Shown: positions 23,263-36,407, numbered from the stretch's first letter. The stretch: 64,000 bases of DNA from Desmodesmus armatus (GCA_007449985.2 VIIQ02000323.1:1-64000); one strand, 5' to 3'. A program made the numbers and translations. The notes: generated by a model from the letters alone, not told the origin.

Positions 23263-25006
23263 ATACCCGGCTCGTCATCACAACATGTTCCCAACATAGC
23301 CCGAACCAATCATAGCCTGAAACCGCAGGTACCTCCTGAAGCACTGATCCAAGCCCTGGACCACTATGGCTGACACTCCAGAATCAACCCAGTGGGCGAA
23401 GTCAGCCTTTGAAGACCCAAAGTGCCACTGGAGGCTCCAAACAGCAGTTACCACCGTGGTGTAACTTTATCAGTGCAGCAATACCTTGTTGGCAATGCAG
23501 CCCACAAATCAAGCAGCACGACAGAAGGGCAGTGTAGCCCAGAAATCCCGAGTAGCTCAATCGAGAGGGACAGACAAGCCTCCAAACTGCAACTGAATCC
23601 AAAGGAGCAGCTCAAAATCCACACAGTAACACAGAGACCACCCGGCAGGACAAACCCTGAGGTCAGGTTTTGTCCTACTCGAGTAGCTCAATCGAGAGGG
23701 ACAGCGCTGCACCGACACAGAAGAGATGCACTGTTAGTCGCTACCGCCACGGACAGGCACACACTGTCCTGACCATCTGGACTCACCCATACACCACACA
23801 GAGTCGATGTTTGGTACACACATCCGTGTCTTCCCCCACCATCCTCACCCAGCTGCCGTGTGGACCCAACAAAATCCCCTCCCTACAATGCAGTGTGCCA
23901 GCATCACGAACGGACGTCACAACAGAAACTGCCCGACACCTTTTGACAGCCCCCCCCCCCTTCTTCAATGCCTTGTGGGGACAGCCAGTCCCAAGGCTTG
24001 TCTGCTGACGTTTCAGCAGCCAATCAAAAGCACACCTGACCTCCCCCCCCCCCCCCCCCCCGGCGAATACAGTCAGCTTCTTCGCACGCCACCCCGGAGG
24101 TAAAGGTGCAACGTGAGTGTCCTCACTTCTCGCGTTTGCACCCACAAAGGGTTGTGTGGTGGGGTTGGTACACCACACACGAGCTCAACGGGTGGATGGC
24201 ACCCTTGAATCCTGGGGTCACCCCACTGTCACCTTGCCTAGTAAAAATGTGCTGTGCAAACCCATTGCTAACCCAGCGGCCAAGCCAACGTGGGCACAAC
24301 CAAATCAGGGCATGGCCCGCAATGCAAGGGCCAATGCAACGGCGTGTGCAGCCACCAACCCATGCAGGCATTCAAGCAAGCCAACATGGCTGCACATACA
24401 CATCTTGGCGTGCCAGACAAACATGCGGTGTACCCACAGGTATCGACGCCCACACGTGATTGCACACGCGCGCCGACAGTGTTGCACAGTACAGGTATGG
24501 GGGACAACCTGCCAACCTCGGCACTTGCCAGCAAGCCAACTTGGCTGATGAGGGTGCCCACAGGGCTAACTACATAAGATAATGAGCCTCTTTCTTGGCT
24601 GACCCCGCGCTGGTCCCATGCACCTCAGCCATGCATGTTTGTGCATGCAAGGGAGCTAGCAAAACGCGCACGCACATATCGAAGTGTGAAGCCATGACAG
24701 TACCACACCAACATATGAACCCACCAGACTCACACACCCCACGCGTAAATGTGCAGCATACATGCACTTACGTGTTTGGTGTGCCACAAAAACATAATGC
24801 ACCCATGCATGTGTCCACACCTCTCTCATGTTGGTGGCCCGTGCACAGTGGTTCGCGCCCCACACCAACGCAGCCATATATACCAGTATACCACTACAGC
24901 ACTTGTATACTTGTGCGCCACAAAGCATTCGCCACACAAAGAAAGCCACACCACAATTTGCCAAACACAGGCGTTGTGTGATGGCTGCGTGCCCCCCCCC
25001 CCAAAT

Positions 25007-25348
25007 GCAGCACCATGTCCCTGCACCCCCGCATGCTGGTGTGCCGCTGCACACAACTTGGAAGGTGGCCATATATAACACGCAACAGTTGGCCATATAA
25101 CACCCCTCAACCATGCACCGCCACGCGTGCCGCAACCACCCCACCACGTGTTGAACCCCTGTCTGAAGACCACAAACGCGCACCCGTACTTGTCAGTGCA
25201 TACAGCACATCACCCTGCATATTTCCGCACCACGAGGATTTGCCACACACGACCAGTTGGTGTGCCAGCAGCATGCCCCCTCCCCTTTCTGTCAACGCAG
25301 CACCATGTTCCTGCACCCCCACGTGTTGGTGTGCACTCACACATCAGG
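25007..25348 (+). repeat. Direct repeat of a ~45-bp segment, ~292 bp apart
   Basis: CAGCACCATGTCCCTGCACC CCCGCATGCTGGTGTGC at 25007 recurs as CAGCACCATGTTCCTGCACC CCCACGTGTTGGTGTGC at 25299. This suggests an old tandem duplication of about 292 bp in the A+C-rich stretch. Confidence 0.65.
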
Positions 25349-25760
25349 CGGTGTCCTCTCGAGGTGCGATGGTTCGTTGTGCATCGCCTGTCAACACATT
25401 CGTCCCACGCGCACTCCACACACCACCCACCCACAACATATTAACCAGCCGTATGGGCTCATACATACCCACCCACGCATGCGGTCTGCTGACAAGCAGA
25501 GACTCCACCCCCCACCCATTGGCAGGTACAAATGGCAAATGGCTGCACCCAAGTGCTCAGGCACCTAGCAGGTGCATAGCGCTGTGTGTCACACCCTCAC
25601 ACATGTGAGAGCCAGCAGGCTGCGTCACACTCTCACACTCCCCCCCCCCCCCCCCCCCCCCCCCCCCGCGCATAAACACATTGTACAGTCAGGTCGACAA
25701 CAACTGCGATACCCCCCCCCCCAAAAACACAGCCCACCTCCACTCACTCAGATAGGGTGA

Positions 25761-25980
25761 CTACCGCCACACTATGACCACCTGACGTGCACACAGTAGC
25801 GCACTGGCAGAGCACGCAACCATGCGGCAAGATGGGATCCTTGCTTATGTGGCAATGTGTGGCAAAGTGTGAGCACCAGAATAAAAGCTCGTCAGACTGA
25901 GCCTGTTGGCTGTGGGCCCTGCTGCACCCCCTCAGCCATGCCACTGGTGCGCCACCACTCAGATACCTGTGGCGGAAACA

Positions 25981-26013
<33 letters not shown>

Positions 26014-26488
26014 GCAGCAGGCAGCAGGCAGCAGCAACAGATGCAGCAAGGAGTCAGACCAGAACCATGGCCTGCTACCACATGAATGGCCACACACAAC
26101 AGGCTGCGGTTCAGATTGCATCTCAAGGGTGACCTTGCAGAATGCCAGCCAAACAAGCATGAAGGATGAGTAGCACCGCCCAGCTGCGCATCTGCAGATG
26201 CCGCTGCCAGTGCTGTGCCCCCCCCCCCCCCCCCCCCCCGCACCCTCCACACACACTGAAACATTTTCAGCACCTTTGGCTACATCACACCTCGCGCCCC
26301 TTGCTTGCTTGTTTGCTTGCCTGGCCTCTATGCCCTGCCCCCCCCCCCCCCCCCCCCCCCCCCGCCGGCCCTCCCCCCAAACCCGCTGCCTCTCTCCCCC
26401 TCCCCCCACCTGTCTCTCCAGCTGTGTGTTCCTGTACTGCATGTGTGACTCAACCTGACGCGCCCAAGGCTCACTCCACAACACCTCG

Positions 26489-26554
<66 letters not shown>

Positions 26555-26670
26555 TCTGTCTGTGTGTGTTGGTGTGCAGGTGGCTGTGGTGGGTTGTAGT
26601 TCATGCAGGCCTCAGCCAGGGCGTGGACGTTGGCAGCATACGGGAAGCTCGCTGAAGCAGCAGACCCAGT

Positions 26671-26704
<34 letters not shown>

Positions 26705-27236
26705 TGGTGAGAGGATGAGATGTCAGATGCACAATTGCCGTGTTTGACTGACGCCATCTCCCACCACACAAGGCGTCAGCATGCAGCCAACTACATGCAC
26801 ATGCACGCTTTCAGCAGCACCTTGTACAGCGGGCACTGCCCTCCTGTCCCCCCCCCCCACCCCTTCCCTGTTATACCACTCACCCACTGCGAATGTTGCC
26901 ATCTGTCGAGGTGTGAGTGTGTTGACGATGCACATTGCTGTCACCACTGTGTGGATGTTCATGTGGCGCAGGTAGCGGTCAAGCTGACGAGACAACGCCT
27001 CGCCAGGAGACTCGTGGGTGCAGCCATCAGCAGCAGCAGCAGCAGGAAAGGACTGCTGTCTCCGTTCAGAGTCTGCTGCTGTGCTGGGCGCCGTTTGCGC
27101 TGCTGCATCGTCTTGTGGGGAGCGGCCGCTGCTGCTGCTGCTGTTGTGCTGTGATGTCGTGTTGCTGTTGCTGCCGCTGGGAAGGCTTGCAAGGTCATCT
27201 TGGTCGCCGTCTGCAGCTGCATCAGCAGCACCACTG

Positions 27237-27267
<31 letters not shown>

Positions 27268-27401
27268 ATGTGTATGGCTGTGTGCCCCCCTTGTGCCCCA
27301 GCACTTCACTGAGGCTCATCCTGGCTGTCTGCTCAGCCAACTCTCACCCTCCTGCAGCAATCACACAAGCAGAAGTGTGACAAGAGTCAGTGACACGTCC
27401 A

Positions 27402-27485
<84 letters not shown>

Positions 27486-29613
27486 ACACACGCACGCTTC
27501 AGACTCTGAGCTTCGCTGTGCTGGTTTTCAGGCCGTGAGGAAGGCCATTCGGAACGAGGGCTGCTTTCAGCATGGGCAAGCAAGTGCACATCCCTCCTCC
27601 TCACCTTGGCGTCCTATTGACACATCAGTAGTACTAGCACATCAGTGGTACCCCCCCCTCCCCCCCCCCCCCCCCCCCCCCCCCCGCCGCCCCCCCCCCC
27701 CCCCCCATCCCCCCTCACCTGTGATGTGAGTCTTGCCAGCCTGACAATCTCTGTGTTGGCAATGCGCAGGTGCATCACCTGATGACTGCTCAGCTGCAGA
27801 CGTTTGACAACCTGCAGAGAGGGGGGTCGGAGGGGGGGGGGGGGGGGGGGCAAGACACACGCACATTCGTACATGTCTCGTTGCACAGGGGGACAAGACA
27901 TGACAGACGCAACCTGCAAATATGTTTGACCTACATGCCATGTCGTAAGCAGGGTTGCCCCTGGCCTCCTCCCTCCCTGTCTACTGAGACATCGAACTTC
28001 GGCAGTCCCCCACGCATCCCCCCCCCCCCCACACACACACACAGTGAACATACCTGCCTGAGGTGTTGCTGCGGCATGATCTCCACTTCTGCTGTGCTGA
28101 GGTTGCATGCTGCTGCTGCGTAGTAGGGCTGCGGGGCGTAGAACATGGCCGCATACACGGGGCAGATGTACGCCTCAACAAAGTCCCGCAGAACAGCATC
28201 AGGGCCCTGCATGTGCGCATGGGCCCCCGCTGCTGCTGCTGCTGCTCCGTCTGCTGCTGCTGCTGCTGGTTCTGAGACTGGTGCTGCTGCTGACGCAGAA
28301 GCTGCTGCTAGTATAGGTGCTGTTGCGGCTGCTGCTGCTTGTTGCCAGCCCCCTCCGGAACCAGAGGTGTTGCTGTCGTCTGCAGCATTGCAACGTCCAT
28401 CCTCTCCTGCAGCTGCTGCTGCTGCTGCAGCTGCTGCTGTACAGCCGCCGCTGGGGTCTCTCTGCAGCGCCTCCCTCTGTCCCCTGCTCCTGTGCCTGTC
28501 CATCCCTATTAACCAGCTCAAGCAGAGCTGTCAGCTCAACAAAAGCCTTGCACCCTGCTGCACACCACTCCCGCGCGCTCATGCGCTGCACTGCCATGAT
28601 GTGGCCCACAGCAATCCTAGCTGCCATGGATGTGCTCCAGCTGCTGACAGAAACCTGGCCATACACACTGCGCCCCGCACACGCGGCAGCAGCGGCTGCA
28701 GGGTCGGGGGACCCTTTGATGTCTGGGGGGGAGGGGGGGAGAGGGGCGGCAGCAGCAGCAGCAGCAGCAGGGCGCAGGGGAAGGGTGAAGGCAGCGGTGC
28801 AGCAGCAAGGTGAGGTGGAAGGTGCCAGGGGCCAGGGCAAATGCAGACAGCACGGGCAACCCCTTGTCACATGGCGTTTGTTGACAAGGCGCGCAGCGCA
28901 CTGCTGGTGATGTCGAAGCATGAGTGGTGTGAGCACAAATGCGATGGGTTGCGATAATCTGAGACCTGCTGTTGCTGCAGCTGCTGCTGCAGCTGGTGGT
29001 GATGGCGTCCCCTCTCCCCGGTCAGCCTGTCAGTGCATGCCCTGCCTGGCCCTTCTTATGTCACCCTGCTGACTCCGTCTGAAGGCAACTGACTGACACT
29101 GCTGACACAGCATTCAGCGCAAAGCCCCCCCCCCCTCCCTCCCTCCCCACCCCCCCCCCCCACCCACACCCACACCCACACCCACACACGGGCTGGCCGC
29201 GATCTTCTGTTCCACCCCTTACCTGCCATCATCTGCTCCTGCAGCTGCAGGATCTGCTCCACCTCCTCCTGACACCTGATGAAGTCTACCAGCAACTGAG
29301 CAAGCGACCAACCATTCAGGCAGCAGCGACATGCAGTAGCATCAGCAGCAGCAAGTGGGTTGATCAGTCACACTCAGTCCAGTCTGCACGCCTGAACACA
29401 GCGCATTATGTCTTGGGAGACACCAATAACGTCACAGACGCTCTCACGTACCTTTTCACGCTCCTGCGACCAGTGCACCTCCCGTTGTAAAACTGCGTAT
29501 GCTGCTGATCGCTTAGCCAGCTGCAGTGTCGCCTTCCTGATGCCTTCATTGAACCGACCGGACTTCTTTGCAACCTTGGGTCTGCCTCTGCTGCTATCAT
29601 TGTCTTTCGGCAT
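25761..29613 (-). CDS. Unknown coiled-coil protein, paralogue A (two indels; probably decaying)
   Basis: Exons (minus): 29613-29452, 29295-29223, 28695-28054, 27811-27719, 27351-26884, 26651-26410 and 25781-25761. Each matches an exon of paralogue B (42394-46943), with the same phases. It begins MPKDNDSSRGRPKVAKK (RGRP resembles an AT-hook core), then a charged helix and DFIRCQEEVEQILQLQEQMM, a probable coiled coil. Next come ARIAVGHIMAVQ, poly-Ala, PVYAAMFYAPQPYYAAA, RLQLSSHQVMHLRIANTE, LDRYLRHMNIHTVV, FPYAANVHALAEACMNY and a Gln run of about 20. Defects relative to B: exon 3 changes frame near a CCCC run (about 28440-28520; plus 28453-28456), exon 5 lacks one T in AGTTTG just after its acceptor, and the last exon ends at VVIVWR and a stop, 11 residues short. 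An acceptor 12 nt further in could bypass the exon 5 defect. Function unknown; a nuclear regulatory role is possible but unsupported. Confidence 0.75.
26490..26552 (-). repeat. CAG run encoding poly-Gln in paralogue A
   Basis: About 20 CAG codons on the minus strand between QTEE and REVLWSEPW. The orthologous position in paralogue B (46180-46212) has about 11. Confidence 0.9.
27408..27483. repeat. CA dinucleotide microsatellite
   Basis: About 36 CA units with two small interruptions, in intron 4 of paralogue A just upstream of exon 5. Confidence 0.95.
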
Positions 29614-30431
29614 CACCCGAAGGACAAGAGATGGCTACCGTGAATTATGACCAACATGCATTCGTTCTTTATTCTGGCGTGCATCGGTCAGATAAACCGT
29701 ACTGGAATCTTATACCTAGCTTAAATCGGCGCAACCTCAAGATTAGTGGTGGTCTGTCAACGGCACCCACCGGACGGGTGTACAGTACGCCTTGTGTCAT
29801 AACCCCTTGTCCCGGAAGTCACCACGATTACAAAAGCAACAAAGATTGCATGCATCGCAAGGAAACTTCAGAAGTACATCATGGCAAACGCTTTTGCGCT
29901 CGACTGCTCCAGCAGATTTTCTTGCGGTCCATGGGCACCCCTGACTGGCCAGTCCTGACTAAGGGATCAGGGGTCCACCGAGGCTTGTACAGGCCCTTGT
30001 AAAAGTGCTAGTGAATCTTGAACACGTGATTTGAATGTAGACATAACTCCAGGGAGAAAGCGGCCGGCCACAGTCAACACAGAGAGAGACCAGCACAGAC
30101 AGGCATGGCAGCAGCCAAGTTGGTCAGCCAGCTCCCCACCCAGCCAGCGCTGGCCTGTGGCAGTTTGGGTGTTGCACGTGTGCTGCTGATGGTTGCTCGT
30201 GACTGGTCTGAATGTGCTGTTGTCTCCCAACGGTGACGCCAAGCGTGCGAAGGGGGTGTGCTGGGCGTGCATATGATGTGTACATGATCTGCTGCTGCAC
30301 CCCCTCTGTACCTCAAGTGTGCGAAGGGTCTGGGTATGTGCGTGGTTGTGCTGCTGCACCCCTTCTGTGCCTTGACTGGCTTAATGGCCTTGCTGGGCCC
30401 CATCAAGAGGTCCGTGCACCTGTCTGACCTT

Positions 30432-30432
<1 letters not shown>

Positions 30433-30528
<96 letters not shown>
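30433..30528. repeat. CAG trinucleotide microsatellite, about 32 units
   Basis: An uninterrupted CAG run, the longest pure one in the window. It is not clearly inside a coding exon on either strand. Confidence 0.95.
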
Positions 30529-30529
<1 letters not shown>

Positions 30530-30904
30530 TGGTGTAGACACTGGTGCTTGGTTACAAAGAGTCTGCCGCACACCTGTGGCATCAGTGACGTTACAGGGGG
30601 GTGCAGGCCACTGGCCTGCTCTGCCACAGTGGCACAATGAGCAGGCGAGGTCACCATTGCGCCACAGGCTCCCCTGCCGCCCTTCGCTCGGGGGTAATGA
30701 TTTAACGAACCGAAGAAATTGCTGTGTGCTGCTCACATTGCCATGCACTCCTCTGCACGCCAGCAGCCAACAGACCGATTGAATGCGTGTGTAGTGCATC
30801 TACACGAGGACCGCTTGCCTTGCATAGCCTTCCCAGCCAGCCTGACTGGCGGGCCTGACCCGGGTCAGGATTTGGGGCTGCAATGCAAGCATAGTCGGAG
30901 AAGT

Positions 30905-31238
30905 ACAGCTACTCAGCAGCAGCAGCAGCAGCAGCAGCAGCCTTGTGCTGCGGCCCCTGCTGGGCTCCCTACAGCGTTACCCACCCTGGAAGCTGCTGGG
31001 TGCCAGCGGCCCTGCTACTGTACCACAGCCACCAGCCACAGCCTGTGGCACCGTAGCAGCAAATTGGACGCGGGCCCTACGTATGTGGGGCTGGAGAGCT
31101 TTGTGAACGGGCTGCTGTTGACTTCAGCTGCCTTGAGTGTTGCATATGACTGGTTACATGTAAAGGCGACGCGTTTGAAACTCTTCGTTCTTTTTCAGGC
31201 CATTTACCTGCTCGCCCAGCACCTGTCCCTCACGCAGG
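30905..31238 (+). CDS. Possible exon pair of an unknown hydrophobic protein
   Basis: An open plus-strand frame containing a Gln run (30911-30940) leads to YVGLESFVNGLLLTSAALS and AYDWLH, ending at 31159 before GTAAAG. A good acceptor (TTCTTTTTCAG) at 31198 opens AIYLLAQHLSLTQ, which ends at 31238 before GTAACG. The splice sites and the helical, hydrophobic character are the only support. I found no family and no further exon. It could be the N-terminal part of the gene to the right, but phase continuity was not established. Confidence 0.25.
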
Positions 31239-32204
31239 GTAACGGGTCACCAGAGGAGGGTCATTCACACAGTAACCCTAACAGTGCCATTGATTATGTA
31301 CACACTTGCACTCGATCAGTGAGGAGGGGCACTAGCTCGTGGAAGAGACAAAACAGTCACTATATGGCACCTGCTCAATGCTGGAGTGAGTGCCTGTGCC
31401 GAACCATGCCTGTTTCAGCCATGTAGTGCCGCTGCTGTTGTTGATGGGTGGGATACATCGTGGCCGATACCCTTGCACGTGCCCAACCTGAGGTGGCTCC
31501 GTACAAACAAACCACTGTTCTGGTGCCATGGAACTATCATGTATGTTCCTGTAGCCCTTTACGCGCTTCGATTTGGAACGTATTGGCCGCACATTACCCG
31601 TACCTGATGGAGTGTGGGTGCTGCGTTGCCGCTGGCGATCTGCGGACCCAACGCCATCTTACAACACCCATACTGCATCTCCAGTGTTGCAAAAGCTCTG
31701 CTTCGTTGCCACAGAAGGGCGCCATGCTGGAAGGCAGTAGGTCGCATTTCCAAGCGTGTGGAGCTCGCGAAGCAAATCGCATGGTTAATAACTGAATAAA
31801 TCGGCGAAGTGTATCTTTTCCACATCCATCAAGGGTTTCCATGCTGCTGAGGCAGCAAGCAAGCTCCCCACATACCCAAGGGCATACCAGCTGATTCTGG
31901 TGCACTACCCATACACACCCATCAACTCGTATTATTAAAGCTCTTTCAGACATTTTTTAGATCATACTAGCTCAGATTCAGGTGCAGACAGCGTCTAGCA
32001 GGGCGCAGCAGCAGGATTGGCAGGTGCTGCTGCTGGCACCACTCACCAGGGTGGCATATGGGCAGCTGCAAGCTCAATTCACAGCAGCTGCAGCTGGTAT
32101 AGAAGCTGTTGCGTCCAGCAACACCAATCAGCAGTCTGCCAAGCCAGCAGCTGAAAGCCACCTTGTTTACTGCAGCAAGAAGTGGGTGGGCTGGCAGTGC
32201 ACAG

Positions 32205-34496
32205 AGCGATCAAGCCTCGGCAGCAGAGGCAGCAGCAGCAGCAGCAGCAGCAGCAGAGCTGAAGGAGAAGCAGCAAAAGCAGCAGCAGCAGCAGCAGCAG
32301 GCGCAGCAGCAGGAGTGCTGATCTCTGCTGGACCTCTGCAGCAATTTACAGCAGGGCTGTCAGCAACTGCAGCAGGCGCAGCAGCAGCAGCATAACACAA
32401 TCAGCAGCAGCCAGGAGGGTTTGATCAATGCACAATATGCTGCGATAAGGTAAGCAGCCATCATCATACTGTAGCTACTCCTTGAACTCTTGGGTAGATC
32501 AAGGATGGGGTGAATGAAATGGGGAGTTGCCTATTGCCGGCAGTGTAGACATGCATAGCTGGCAGGAGTCAGAAAGCGCAGCAGCAGCAAGCAGCAGCAG
32601 CAGCGGCAGCAGTGTCAGGGAGATTGACGATATCTGTGCTGGGAGCATGTGACACTCATGCCAGTGGGTCATCACTTTAGGCAAGACTGCACCCTGCCTG
32701 CGCCCTCAGGGTATATGCCAGGGCTGCAGCTCACAACCCTGTTGGCAGCAGCAGGGTACTGGCAGCTGTTGATGGAAGCACAGCACAGATGCTGGTGTTT
32801 GTCGGGTCTTGAATAGGCAGGGGTCAATGAATAACAGTGCAGTATTCCCCACAAAAGGCTTTCGCAGCTGGCACAAGGGCAGGGGGTAGGGCAACGAAGC
32901 AGCCGAGCTGCTACTATCCCGATTATAGGCTCTGCAATCCATGCAGCTGTAGTGTGTGGAGCAGGACACCACGCACACTGCTTGGGTTTGGGGCGTGGGG
33001 TTTCTGATATGGGATCTGCTGCTCAGGGTCCGGGAAGGCACCTAAGAGCAAGTCCTCCTCACACTCCTGGGTGCCAGTGACTACAGAAGCAGAACTAGCA
33101 GCAGCAGCCGCAGCAGCAGCAGCAGCAGCAGCAGCCGCAGCAGCAGCAGCAGCACCACCACCACCACCACAGCTGAACGTGGTTATAAGTCCCCATTGGC
33201 AGCCAAAAAAACATACTACACTGTCAACAAAAACACAGCGGGGTGATGTAGACATAGGCACCTTGACAACCTGATCCTCGCTCCCAGTGCTGATTTTGCT
33301 GCTATTGCTGCCCTTTTGTCACTGCTACTGCTGCTGCCCCCTTGTTGCCACTGCTACTGCTGTCTGTCTACTACCACCCACAGGCTGCGGCTGCCGTCGC
33401 CCGGGAGCAGCAGCAACTCGCCCAAGAATTCTCCTCGCAGGGATGGAAAGGAGCAGGAGATGGCCACTGCTGTCAGGGTGAGCTGGGGGGGGGGGGGGGC
33501 TTGAGATCTCTTGGCTGACAGAGCTGTACACCATAGCAAACAGCAATTGATGTGTCCTGACTGCAGCACCTGCGCTGTCTGCGTGTTGCCAAGCGTTGGC
33601 ACAACACTCATGCATTCAGACCGCACCATTGGGGACTCACCCTTGTGCATCAACCCCCCCCCCCTCTCCCCTGGCACACACACTCTTATACGTTGCACCG
33701 CACACCCACCCACCTCCCACCCACCCACCTCACCCACCCTATGTCACAATCCTCTTTGTACAGGCCGCCTGTGATGCTGCTCATGCGGAGGTGGCCCGGC
33801 AAAAGTGGTTGGAGCTGGAGTTGACCCGTCAGAATCAGCGCGCTGACGCAGCAATGCAGCAGGTGGTGGCATTGGAGAAGGAGCAGCAGGAGCTTCACAC
33901 ACGCATTGACATAATGCAGGTGGGGGTTGAGGCAGTGTTTTTTGGTTGGGTGTGTGTGGGGGGGGGGGGGGGAGCGCCACCTGGTGCGGCGGCTGTCGGC
34001 AAGGTGTGTGTGTGTGGGGGGGGGGGGTCACTTGCCCAGGTGCGTTCTGTGTGCTGCATGCACGCATGAGAAGATGTAGGTGTGCGGGGGCGGGGGGGGG
34101 GGGGGGGGGGAGTGCCACGGAGCACTGCAGCAGGCGGTGGCAATGGAGAGGGAGCAGCAGGAGCTGCATGCACGCATTGACAGAATGCAGGTGCGTCTGT
34201 CGCTGTGCGTGTAATTGTGTGTGTGTGTGTGGGGGGGGGGGGGCATTGCCGCCGGGGGCAACTGTGTGTCGCGGGTGCAGGTATGCAGGTATGCAGGTGT
34301 GCAGGAACCCCGGTTCCTGCACATTGCTGCTGGATGCAACAGTGATCACCACATAGGGGGACATGGGAGAGGATGCAGGGCAAAGCGATCAAGCAGTGGA
34401 TTCCTGACACATTCTTTGTCTTGAAACACCTCTCTGACGATGGCGCTAACGGTTGCGCACGCAGAGACAACCACTGGATCACAACCCCTTACTGCG

Positions 34497-34543
<47 letters not shown>

Positions 34544-36263
34544 AGGTTGAGGCTGACCAGGCTGCTCAAGGCCGTGAGGCCCTGCAGCAGGAGATTGGTC
34601 GGTTGCGCTCCAAGGTCCACCAGCGTGGATTGAGGTGCTGACTCAGCAGCAGCTGCTACAGGTAGGGTCTCTTTTGCACCTGGGGGCACGGTGCGGATGT
34701 GGAGACTGCAGCGCAGTCACACACACGTTCTCCCCTTGATTACACGGTATGCCTGGCACTTCCCGTCATCTTCTGTGCTGCAGGTGGCACAGCAGCAGCT
34801 CAAGAAGACACGGCAGCAGCTGGCCAGTACTCAGCAGGAGTTGGAGGCGGCGGGGCAGCAGCTGCAGGAGCAGAGCAAGCAGGCGGCGGCGAGCCAGGCG
34901 GCGGCTGCGGAGGCGAGGTGAGAGAGTGAGAGAGTGAGAGAGAGTGAGAGAGTGAGGTAGAGTGAGAGAGTGAGAGAGGGGGGCTTGATGCGATTGCTAG
35001 AGGTAGTGCAGAAGCGATATTGCAACACCGGGGTGTCCTGAGGCTGACAAACTCCCGCTGCCCCTGCTGCTTCTGCTTCTGCTGCTGGTCTTGCTGCTGC
35101 TGCACGCTGTAGGACGGCCTGCCTGCAGCTTATGAATCAGGTCGAGGGTCTGGCAGGCAAGGCTGCTGCATGTGCGCAGGCCTTGGACGCAGCTGCACAC
35201 CATTGGACGGCACGACCCAATGCAAGCCCACAGTGCGGGGCAGGTAGGTTTTTTGTAGAGGGCGGGCCGTAGGGGGGGGGGGGATGCAACTGCGTATCAC
35301 TGAGCGGCATGACACAACAGCAGTCAGCAGCACGCCGTGACGGGGCAGGTGGGTTTTTGGGGGGGGGGGCTAGTGGCTTTTGTGTCGTAGTCAAAAGGAT
35401 GTAGCTGCACACCACTAGACGGCACGGCCTTATGCCAGCCCACAGTGCGGGGCAGGTGGGTTTTTTTGTGTTTGGGGTGGGGGTGGGGGAGTGGGGGGTG
35501 GGGGGTGGGCTTTTTATGTAGTAGTTGAAGGGAAGCAGCTGCGCACCACTCTACGGCATGACACAACAATGCCAGTCTAGTTTGCGGGCAGTTGGGTTTG
35601 TGGAGGGCGGGTAGGGGTGGTGGGGAGGGGGTGCCGCCATTGGCTGTTGCATAAGGCTTACCGCGGGTGCTCAAGGACACATCAGCAACACATGCAACAC
35701 ATGACTCGCTAATTGAGTCCTTGAGCATCCGGGTTAAGCCTTATGAAACAGTGGCTGTCACAGTGTGCATTAGGGAGGGACGCAGCTGCTGGTTGGCACG
35801 GTCTACGCTAGCCCACAAGTGGGGCAGGTGCATTTGTGAAGGGCAGGGCGGGATGGGGTGGGTGGGGGGAGTGTGACTCTGTGCGTACTAGGGAATGGAT
35901 GCAGCAGCGCGCCACACGGTAGCATGACGTCAATCCAGCAGCAACGGTCGGGCAAGTGGGGTTGGGAGGAAGGAAGGGAGGGAGGGTTTGCCCGTGTTGG
36001 GTTGGGAGAGGGGATGATGAGACGTAGCAGGGCATCACACACCCAAGATCCAGCTGCCTTGGACTTTGCTGGCTGCTCTGTGGATCACCCCTCCATTGCA
36101 GTTTCTGCTTGCCTTTTGCTTTGTTGCTTTGTTGCACCCCCCCCCCAGGTATTGCTCAGTGCATGGAGGTGCTGCATGGACTACTGGCCATCCGTTATAA
36201 GGTTGACAACCCTCACCAACAGCAGCAGCAGCAGCAGCAGGTGCAGGGTCAACCGCCACCAGC

Positions 36264-36299
<36 letters not shown>

Positions 36300-36366
36300 G
36301 CAGCATGCGGCACCAGTGCAGCAGCAGCAGCATGCGGCACCAGTGCAGCAACAGCAGCCATCGCCA

Positions 36367-36407
<41 letters not shown>

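Larger units (their letters stand above)
19082..25760. other. Gene-poor stretch between metaxin and paralogue A, A+C-rich plus strand
   Basis: About 6.7 kb. The first 500 bases (19082-19580) are relatively A+T-rich and unique, and probably contain the metaxin promoter. From about 19900 to 25600 the plus strand is clearly A+C-rich. Its long minus-strand frames, such as 24656-25183, are rich in Cys, Trp, Val and Gly simply because TG-rich DNA encodes those residues; I do not accept them as genes. The stretch contains the dispersed palindrome at 19686-19745, repeats at 22700-23710 and 25000-25350, and a 28-base poly-C at 25640-25667. Confidence 0.5.
29614..32204. other. Region between paralogue A and the Gln-rich coiled-coil gene
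   Basis: 29614-30000 is relatively A+T-rich and unique, and probably holds the paralogue A promoter. A run of about 32 CAG units (30433-30528) follows. Around 30905-31238 there are protein-like frames; one pair has good splice sites and is listed separately. From 31240 to 32204 I see no supportable exon, although the 5' exons of the gene to the right must lie somewhere here. Confidence 0.4.

Noticed and set aside
24656..25183. 175-residue minus-strand open frame rich in Cys, Trp and Val
   Set aside because: It is the translation of TG-rich DNA opposite the A+C-rich plus strand. It has no domain, no splice context and equally long overlapping frames on both strands.
34928..34978. AGAGTGAGAG repeat as a regulatory GAGA site
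   Set aside because: It immediately follows the GTGAGAG donor at 34917 and is a simple tandem extension of the splice-site sequence, with no independent support.
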